64,000 nt of DNA from Argopecten irradians (taxonomy: Eukaryota; Mollusca; Bivalvia; Pectinida; Pectinidae), in NCBI RefSeq assembly GCF_041381155.1, contig NC_091146.1, positions 62,001-126,000 on the forward strand, read 5' to 3'. Of this stretch, positions 56,930 to 64,000 are shown piece after piece. The translations under genes and the position numbers were made by a program. The notes beneath the pieces were generated by a model that did no database searches, was not told the DNA's origin, and saw only the letters and a program-made list of their open reading frames with translations. The number at the start of each line of letters is the position of its first letter. Within the stretch, counting starts at the first letter, position 1.

Positions 56930-59900
56930 AAGCTGCTATTACAATGTGTCGAGCAGCTGAATCCACAAAAGAACGTATGAAAGATTTGGCCGATGATCAT
57001 AAAGAAACCCCAGTCCATGCTGTCAAACCAAAAACAAATCAAAAAAGAACTTTCAGTTCAACAAAGGTGGACATGTACAAAACAAACCAAAACACAAGAA
57101 CAGAAAACAAAATCCGAACTGTTTTAGGCGTGGTGCAAAACACAAACCAGCCTGTCCAGTCTGTAAAAAAAAAGATCATTTTGGTACAATGTGTTTCTAC
57201 AAAAACAAAAAGGTACATGACATTAACTCTACGAACACCGACTCCGAAGATGAATTCTTCGTCGATTCGATAAATACCGACAACAAAGAGGAATGGCGTA
57301 CAAATGTTGAGACAAACGGTGTTAACATATCATTCAAATTAGACACCGGACAAGTTCAAGAAACTTCACACAAAACCAAAGCTTCACTCGACAAATGTCA
57401 AACTCATGTCGTACAGTGGTTATCGAATTCAGGTCGCAGGTGCATGTGTCCTAAGTGTTAGCATGAAAGACAAAATGACAAAAATGCATTTTCATGTCGC
57501 GAATGTAACCCGTACACCGATATTAGGTATCAAAGCTTGCGAAAAGCTCAAGTTGATCAAACGTGTCCTCAACGTCGAAACGCAAACTCTGAAAACAGCA
57601 CAACAAATAATTGATGATTGTAGCGATGTGTTCAAAGGTCTTGGTTGTATTCCAGGAGAGCACAAGATCAAAGTCATCCGAAAGTCGACCCGGTTATTCA
57701 TCCATGACGTAAAGTTCCGTTTGCTGTTCAGGACTGTCTGAAAAAAGAACTCGAACGAATGGAGAAACTCGGTGTAATAATTAGAGAAGACCAACCGACA
57801 AAATGGGTTAATTCGATGGTAATAGTTGAAAAGAAAAATGGATCGCTCAGAATATGCTTAGATCCGCGAGATCTAAACCGCGCAATTCTTCGAGAACATT
57901 TTAAGTTACCTACCCGCGTAGAGATAATGGCTCAGCTTAAAGACGCCGCTTATTTCACAAAGCTCGAGGCATCATCTGGATTTTGGCAGATGAAATTAGA
58001 GGAAGAATCATCAAAGCTGACATGTTTCAATACTCCTTTAGGTCGATTTAGATTTTTGAGACTACCTTTCGGCATTTCATCAGCTCCTGAAGTCTACCAC
58101 AAAGCAATCCATATGATATACAAACATATAGAGGGTGCTTCGTCAACAACGGATGACATTATTGTTTGGGGTAGAACACTAGAGGAACATAATGAAAGAC
58201 TCACAAAGATACTCCAGGCTACAAAACAGGGCTAACCTCAAGCTCAACAAGTACAAATGTCAGTGCTGTGTAACTTCTCTAACATTCATTGGCGATGTCA
58301 TCTCTTCCGAGGGTATGCGCCCTGATCCGATCAAGGTCAAGGCCATTGAGAACTTCAAACGACCCGGGTCGAAAAAGGACATTCAACGATTCCTCGGTAT
58401 GGTTAATTACCAAGGACGGTTCATATCCGATCTGTCAACGAAAACAAACAAATATCAAAGACATTCTCAGTACAGAACCTATTGAAATTCTACGATCCAG
58501 ATCGCGAGATCAAGATATCGTCGGATGCTTCGAAATCTGGGTTGGGAGCCATGTTACTACAAAAACATGATGAATTGTGGGCTGCTGTTGCTTATGCTTC
58601 GCGAGTCATGACATCAGCCGAGACGCGGTACACGCAAATTGTAAAGGAAATGTTAGCCATCACCTTTGCGTGTATACGATTTCATCAGTACATCCATGGA
58701 CAAGATGTCGCTGTGGAAACCGACCACAAGCCACTCATCACGCTCTTCAAAATACCCTTAAATGACTGTCCTATGAGAATACAGAGACTCATGTTAAGAC
58801 TACAAAAGTACAGTCTTGATGTGTCGTACACGCCAGGAAAATTCATGTATACGTCGGATGCGTTGTCACAAGTGTATGACACCACTACAATTCCGTCTGA
58901 CAAAACTGGTAAGGAAGAAATCGAGACCTATGTCGACTTCATCATGTCAAACGTCCAAGTCTCAGACAGAAAACTGGAGGAAATTCAACTCGAAACTCAA
59001 AACGATGAGGAGATGAACGTCTTGGCAGAAACCATCTTAAATGGATTTCCCGACAAAAGATCCGATTGTTCACCGAAAATCTATGATTACTGGAATGTAC
59101 GTAACAAATTAAGTGTCATGAATGGAATCGTCATGCGAAACAACAAAGTCGTGATTCTGAGGAAACTACGGCATGATATGCTCAATAAAATCCATGTGGG
59201 GCATTTAGGTATAGAGAAATGTCGTAAAAGAGCTCGTCAAGTAATGTATTGGCCCGGAATGAATCAAAGCATCTCAAATGTTGTGTCATCGTGTCAAACG
59301 TGCTCGAAATATTGACAGAAACAAGCGGCCGAACCGCTTAAACCACACCCTGTATCTACTTATCCATGGGAAAAAGTTGGTGCAGATATCTGTTCATACA
59401 AGGGAGACAACTACCTTGTTCTGTGTGATTATCATTCAAATTATCCGGAAGTGTGTAGGTTGAAAAGCCTAAGTTCCAATTCTGTGATAAATGCAATGAA
59501 ATATGTGTTTGCGGGTCAAGGAATTCCAAAAGTCATTTTCAGTGATAATGGCCCTCAATTCGTATGTGGTGAATTTAAGAAATTCTCGAAAGAATATGAT
59601 TTCAGTCACAAAACATCAAGTCCCAATTATCCGCAATCGAACGGATTAGTGGAAAAATCTGAGAGCATCATGAAAAATCTCATCAAAAAGTCAAAGGAAG
59701 ATGGAAGTGATTTCTACCTAGGGTTACTAAGCTATAGGTCAACACCTATTATCAACGGAAAATCTCCTGCCGAGATTCTATATGGCCGTACGATCCGTTC
59801 AAATCTCCCTATGAACGACCAGATGTTGAGAACACCAGTAAAGGTGAATCCTGATGAGTATCTGAAAAACAAAATGCTTGTCAATGAAAAACAAAAACAA

Positions 59901-60192
59901 TACTATGACAAAACTAAGCTATAGGTCAACACCTATTATCAACGGAAAATCTCCTGCCGAGCTTCTATATGGCCGTACGATCCGTTCAAATCTCCCTATC
60001 AACGACCAGATGTTGAGAACACCAGTAAAGGTGAATCCTGATGAGTATCTGAAAAACAAAATGCTTGTCAAGGAAAAACAAAAACAATACTATGACAAAA
60101 CTGTGTGCGCGAGTTACCTCCCCAACGCCAAGAAGATTCAGTTAGAATCTGTGACGTCAGAGACACTGCCTGGACAACCCCTGCAGTCGTAA
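56930..60192 (+). pseudogene. Gypsy gag-pol region (fossil)
   Basis: Recognisable parts in order: gag tail (ITMCRAAESTKERMKDLA), zinc knuckle (CPVCKKKDHFGTMC) near 57.16 kb, a protease-side stretch near 57.33 kb, reverse transcriptase from 57.76 kb (GVIIREDQPTKWVNSMVIV, LRLPFGISSAPEVYHK), RNase H near 58.48-58.88 kb (KISSDASKSGLGAMLLQ, VETDHKPLITLF), the integrase zinc domain near 59.2 kb (HVGHLGIEKCRKRARQ) and the integrase core near 59.5 kb (VIFSDNGPQFVCGEF, PNYPQSNGLVEKSES). The family copies itself through cytoplasmic particles. Not a working gene. Confidence 0.8.
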
Positions 60193-60460
60193 AAAACTGA
60201 GGTTGCTCCAAGATCATACCTCATCAAAACTAAAACTGGTTCCGAACTTCGTCGAAATCGAAAAGACTTGTTAAAATGTAAATCCCCCGTCAATATTAAC
60301 GAAGAACTTGATCATGTTGACGATGAACAATTCTACGATTGCAAAGACGAACTGATTCCGCAATCTACTCAGGAAACATACGTCAACCAGACGATATGTG
60401 AAAAAACAAATGTTCAATGTTAACTTGAAATATCAACATTTCGAAATTGACCCTTAATCT

Positions 60461-60831
60461 TTGTTTGTTTGATTTATTAACGTCCTATTAACAGCTATGG
60501 TCATGTAAGGACGGCCTCCCATGTATGCGGTGTTTTGTGTGTATGTTGTGCGAGGTGCGTGTTTTGGGAGACTGCGGTTTGTTAGTGTTGTGTCTTCTTG
60601 TATAGTGGAACTGTTGCCCTTTTTATAGTGCTATATCACTGAAGCATGCCGCCGAAGACACCAAGCAACACACCCCACCCGGTCACATTATACTGACAAC
60701 GGGCGAACCAGTCGTCCCACTCCCTGTATGCTGAGCGCTAAGCAGGAGCAGAAACTACCACTTTTATAGACTTTGGTGTGTCTCGGCCAGGGGACAGAAC
60801 CCAGAGCCTTCCTCACAGGGGCGAACGCTCA
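60461..60831 (-). mobile_element. tRNA-type SINE inserted in the gypsy element
   Basis: Minus orientation: the tail ttgtttgtttgatttattaa at the left and the head side ending gaacgctca at the right. Perfect 11-base target duplication acccttaatct at 60450-60460 and 60832-60842. Same family as 55715-56207, slightly 5'-truncated. Confidence 0.95.
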
Positions 60832-61147
60832 ACCCTTAATCTCAAATGACCTTAATTGGTAAACATTTCACTCCTCAATGACTGTATAAAGTGTACATAA
60901 TGATTATTGACATTTCAGTTTCAAGTCAAGTTTAAAGACATTTAACATCATTAAGTTTAATGGACAATGTGATTCATGATTACAATCATACAAAGTAATG
61001 AAGGTATTATTTACAACATGCATAACATCATTTGGGTATTTTCTAATATATAATGCTTAATTCAGTAATAATATCATATAATGATTTATCAAGAAAATTA
61101 ATTCCCTACAGTCTTTAAGTTTAATTTTCTTTTTAAGAAAGGGAAGA

Positions 61148-61323
61148 TGTAATGATAACGTAATATCCGGACGGTTCCGTATCGTACCTGTTTCTAACTA
61201 TTAGTGTAACCGGATATGTGTATGTAATTGTATGAGCATGTGCAGTTATAATAAACAAGAAGAATCAAGCATGGTGGTCTCGTCCTGTTGTAAGGATACG
61301 CCTACAGGCCTATATCTGTAACA
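61148..61323 (+). repeat. Gypsy LTR (3')
   Basis: Starts TGTAATGATAACGTAATATC, contains a tataataaacaag promoter or polyadenylation-like stretch and ends ATATCTGTAACA. Confidence 0.7.
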
Positions 61324-61377
61324 AATAACACAAATATTACATATAGCGGCTATATTGCTGCAACCTTTATATTTCTA

Positions 61378-61588
61378 TCAGGGTTGCGTGTATGTTGTGC
61401 GAGGTGCGTGTTTTAGGAGACTGCGGTATATTCATGTTGTGTCTTCTTGTATAGTGGAACTGTTGCCCTTTTTACCTGGTGCTATATCACTGAAGCATGC
61501 TGCCAAAGACACCAAGCAACACATTACACCCCACCGGTCACATTATATCTGACAACAGGCAAACCAGTCGTCCCACTCCCTGTATGAC
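61378..61588 (-). mobile_element. SINE fragment
   Basis: Middle part of the same SINE family (gttgcgtgtatgttgtgcga, ggtgcgtgttttaggagact, tcgtcccactccctgtatg), without its tail or head. It lies just outside the gypsy LTR. Confidence 0.8.
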
Positions 61589-61767
61589 ATATTCCATGTG
61601 TAGGCGTACCATTGTCTGTCAAAATACATAATGTGGTATAAATAAAAAAATGATGCATTATTGTATGACTTCATGTGTTTATTGTGGTGAAAAATGGTTT
61701 CTCAATCAACAAAATAAAAAATAACGATAATTATTGTTATTTTTTACCAAAATAAATAAATATATTC

Positions 61768-62430
61768 AGGGTTGCTAACGTCACTTTTCGACGATTTCAA
61801 CTCCCGACTTTGTGATATGCAAACTTTGAACTTTATTACACCTAAAGCAATTGGACTTGTGGTACGGAATTTCTGCACAACATAATAAAGGATATGCATT
61901 GTTTATACTCTACATAATGTTTATGTTGAAAAGAGCGGGTTTGGGGACTTTTTGTACACTTTTTTAGCTGTAACGATTTTCACATGCCGTTGGTTAAACT
62001 ATATTACGTTAGCAATCGTGCACAACAAATGAAAGGTCTCCAACATAACAGAGTGTAAAGTGACCAAAATCAAACTTATTACGTGGAAATCATAGAATTT
62101 AATCGACCCAAGTCACAAAATATATTACAAAGTATTTGAAAATATTTAAAAACCATAATCACAAACCCTGCTAACGTCGTTTCTGTCAACTCAAATCCTA
62201 AATAAAATGAACGTTCGCAAAGTCTTGAAGTTTCGCTTGGAGTTACATCCCCTCCCATTACGCAAGAATACGCCGCTAGATCACTACGTCGCACTAGCGA
62301 TCGATGTTCAGAACACCAAAATGGCGCAGAAGAAAAAGCCGGCTGGTGAATCATCGAGTAAGTTATCGTGTTTTAAAATAGTGTACGTCAACAAATGTTA
62401 CGTTAGCAATAGGCGACGTTAGCAAAAGGG
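61768..62430. repeat. Region with recurring inverted GCTAACGTC motif
   Basis: ttgctaacgtcac (61771), ttacgttagcaat (62004), tgctaacgtcg (62167), ttacgttagcaat (62399) and gacgttagcaaaaggg (62412) share an octamer in both orientations. The outermost pair (gggttgctaacgtcac and its counterpart gcgacgttagcaaaaggg) could be the inverted ends of a MITE of about 660 bases. Confidence 0.5.
62322..62356 (+). other. Possible short first exon
   Basis: aaaATGGCGCAGAAG at 62319-62333 opens MAQKKKPAGESS and meets a gtaagt donor after about 35 bases, downstream of a locally CpG-richer stretch. The start context AAAATGGCG resembles the YY1-type start-site motif of short-5'UTR animal genes. It could be the first exon of a gene continuing to the right, but no linked exon is proven. 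Confidence 0.25.
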
Positions 62431-62638
62431 AAATTGAAAAAATTCAATTCTGTGCCATTTGACTACGGAAATGACAACGAAACTGTCCATACTTGAATTG
62501 TTGACTTCATGACTGTAAAATCTGTCGTCGGAATAGTCTGTTTCGGCTTAACTGCGGGATAGTTGCTGGCGCATGCGCACAAACGGCTTAGGGGGACAAC
62601 CGTTGCAATTTGTTTACATTGACGACACGATTCAAGAT

Positions 62639-63627
62639 GGTGAAGGGCTGCAGCAATCGAATCAGAGAAACAGGTGTGAAATTTTTCAAATTTCCCATGG
62701 ACAGACATAAAAGAAGATCCTGGATAAAAGCTTTGAATCGCAAGGACTGGGAACCGACTGCTAATTCATTCTTATGCTCGGACCATTTCGTCAGCGGCCG
62801 GCACGCCTACGACAGATCAGAGCTTGACTATACTCCAACTGTTTTTCACTATAAACAGAAAGCAACCAATCTGGCTAGAACAAATCGGGCATTCAAACGC
62901 AATTTAAGTAAAGTAAGTCAATTAACTTTAAAAATTAAATCGAATATTGGTGTATTATATCCCTGAATGCCGATATACTGTACAGTAATATTGATGTAAA
63001 AAATACACGTGGGTTTCTAGAATTAGTGTACATTTGAGTCATACCATTCAGCAAAATAGAGCGCATGCTGTTATTATTAAGTAAACACAGCTATTTAACC
63101 TTAAAATGGGTAACTGTTACTCATATGCAGGGTTATGCCCAACCTGATACAGATACAGTACGTGGACAAAAGTACTTTGACACCATTTTTTTTTTACTAC
63201 ATGTACAATGTATTTTACCCGTTTTCTTTGAAGATTTTAACCAAATTTGACATCTACTTATAGCAAATTATCTACACTTTCAGCAAATAATATTTTCATA
63301 TTTTTCCTGATGTTTTTGGTTGAAATCTGCCAATAGATTAGATCAGTACAATTCAAACTAAAATAAAAAGTAGGCCTAAAAATAAATTAAATGTATATTA
63401 AACTTATGAATTATAACTTTGATGTTTAATTGCCATATTTTGTTCAAATTGTAGACATTCGAGGAGGCAGCTCAGATTCAAAAGGAGCAAGAAGAAGGAA
63501 TGTTGAGGCAATCCATGGCCCAACATGACTATGTCATCTCCACCGATACTGACAATACAGAATGTACAGACAAGTCTTACTCAACAACAGGTATGCAGTC
63601 GGAATGGGACCCGTCTTGGAAGAGAAT
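62639..63627 (+). CDS. THAP-domain protein, 5' exons
   Basis: Exon 62639-62912 starts MVKGCSNRIRETGVKFFKFP and encodes a THAP zinc finger: one N-terminal Cys, the conserved FPMD...W, FLCSDHF and a C-terminal TPTVF. THAP fingers normally have a Cys pair at the start; only the second (KGC) is present here, so zinc binding may be weakened or a short upstream exon supplies the first. Exon 63455-63627 follows in phase (acceptor attgtag, donor gtaagt) and encodes an acidic Gln/Glu-rich stretch (AAQIQKEQEEG) ending WDPSWKR. Intron 62913-63454. No stop precedes the last donor, so the gene continues or is interrupted by the Pearl-like element at 63788. Could be a host transcription factor or a Kolobok/P-type transposase; the catalytic part is not in the window. 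Confidence 0.7.
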
Positions 63628-63787
63628 GTAAGTTTGAGAGAAGTCCGACAAGACAATGCGCAACCCTTCTCTTCGAAAAAAAACAGAATATAAAATCACC
63701 AGCAAAGTGAAGAAGGCGTTACCAAAATCATCTAAAAAATTTTCAAAAATAGTACAGAACCTCGTACAGAACGCATCACCAAAGAAA

Positions 63788-64000
63788 ACAAGAGGCCCAG
63801 AGGGCCTGTATCGCTCACCTGGTTCATTGTTTCTTTTCTGAAGGAATTTTAATATTAACCTCTAAATCCCCTATTGGGCCCCACCCCTCCCGCCCCCAGG
63901 GGGTCAGAGCCAAAATTTATACAAGTTCTGTTCCCCTTCCCCCAATGATGTTTGTGGCCAAATTTGGTTAATATTCATGTAGAGCTGTAGGACAAGTAGA
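63788..64000 (+). mobile_element. Pearl/Helitron-like element, left end, running off the window
   Basis: acaagaggcccagagggcct, gtatcgctcacctggttcat, then the core unit tattgggccccacccctccc and caagttctgttccccttccc. It is the same family as 34126-39252. Confidence 0.9.

Larger units (their letters stand above)
56930..61323 (+). mobile_element. Ty3/gypsy retrotransposon (fossil), one LTR seen
   Basis: gag, protease, reverse transcriptase, RNase H and integrase follow in the usual gypsy order, unlike the Gmr1-like element at 18.5-24.8 kb. A 176-base LTR (61148-61323, TG...CA) follows the purine run gaaagggaaga. No matching 5' LTR was found and the left boundary is approximate. A SINE lies inside it near the 3' end. 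It is a broken copy with several breaks. Age cannot be estimated from LTRs. Confidence 0.8.

Overview
The window reads as AT-rich nuclear DNA from a bivalve mollusc, possibly a scallop-like species. This is inferred from intron-split genes, very dense transposons, Pearl/Helitron-like elements (tandem ~157-bp cores followed by an ACGG microsatellite and ending in a hairpin), tRNA-derived SINEs with an (AAAC)n tail, and BEL/Pao, Gmr1-like, Jockey-like, hAT, CACTA and RecQ/DUF6589 coding remains. No rRNA, tRNA gene, CRISPR array or bacterial operon was seen. I see no clearly intact ordinary host gene. Nearly all coding sequence belongs to mobile elements or their domesticated or decaying relatives.

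Layout. 0-0.77 kb: a 70-bp tandem repeat. 0.88-4.9 kb: a four-exon, decaying CaRF/MULE-domain gene with a MITE in its second intron. 4.9-8.4 kb: non-coding, with an old direct duplication and dispersed repeats. 8.47-11.33 kb: a near-identical 1.4-kb tandem duplication. 10.5-28.05 kb: a BEL/Pao LTR element sitting inside a MITE that sits inside a LINE; the BEL element itself contains a 3.1-kb hAT transposon and a 6.3-kb Gmr1-like Ty3/gypsy element. 28-31.1 kb: LINE remains. 31.1-33.9 kb: a palindromic CCAGTGG array and a CACTA-type transposase relic. 34.1-39.25 kb: a large Pearl/Helitron-like element holding two tandem arrays. 40.05-56.24 kb: a ~16-kb element with long terminal inverted repeats, a RecQ-type helicase gene (+) and a DUF6589-type transposase gene (-) that converge on a 77-bp satellite. 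56.6-61.3 kb: orphan exons and a second, unrelated gypsy element with a SINE in it. 62.6 kb to the end: the start of a THAP-domain gene and the head of another Pearl-like element.

The most interesting object is the 40.05-56.24 kb element. Its RecQ-like helicase and DUF6589-type protein probably form one transposition system, consistent with the helicase-encoding AcademH lineage of DNA transposons (family assignment from memory, not searched). Both genes run at their 3' ends into the same 77-bp satellite in the same gene-relative orientation. One SINE has landed in the transposase coding exon (12-bp target duplication) and another in the right terminal inverted repeat, so this copy is probably dead but recently so. 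All splice sites, repeat counts and homologies were read by eye. No alignment or database search was run.
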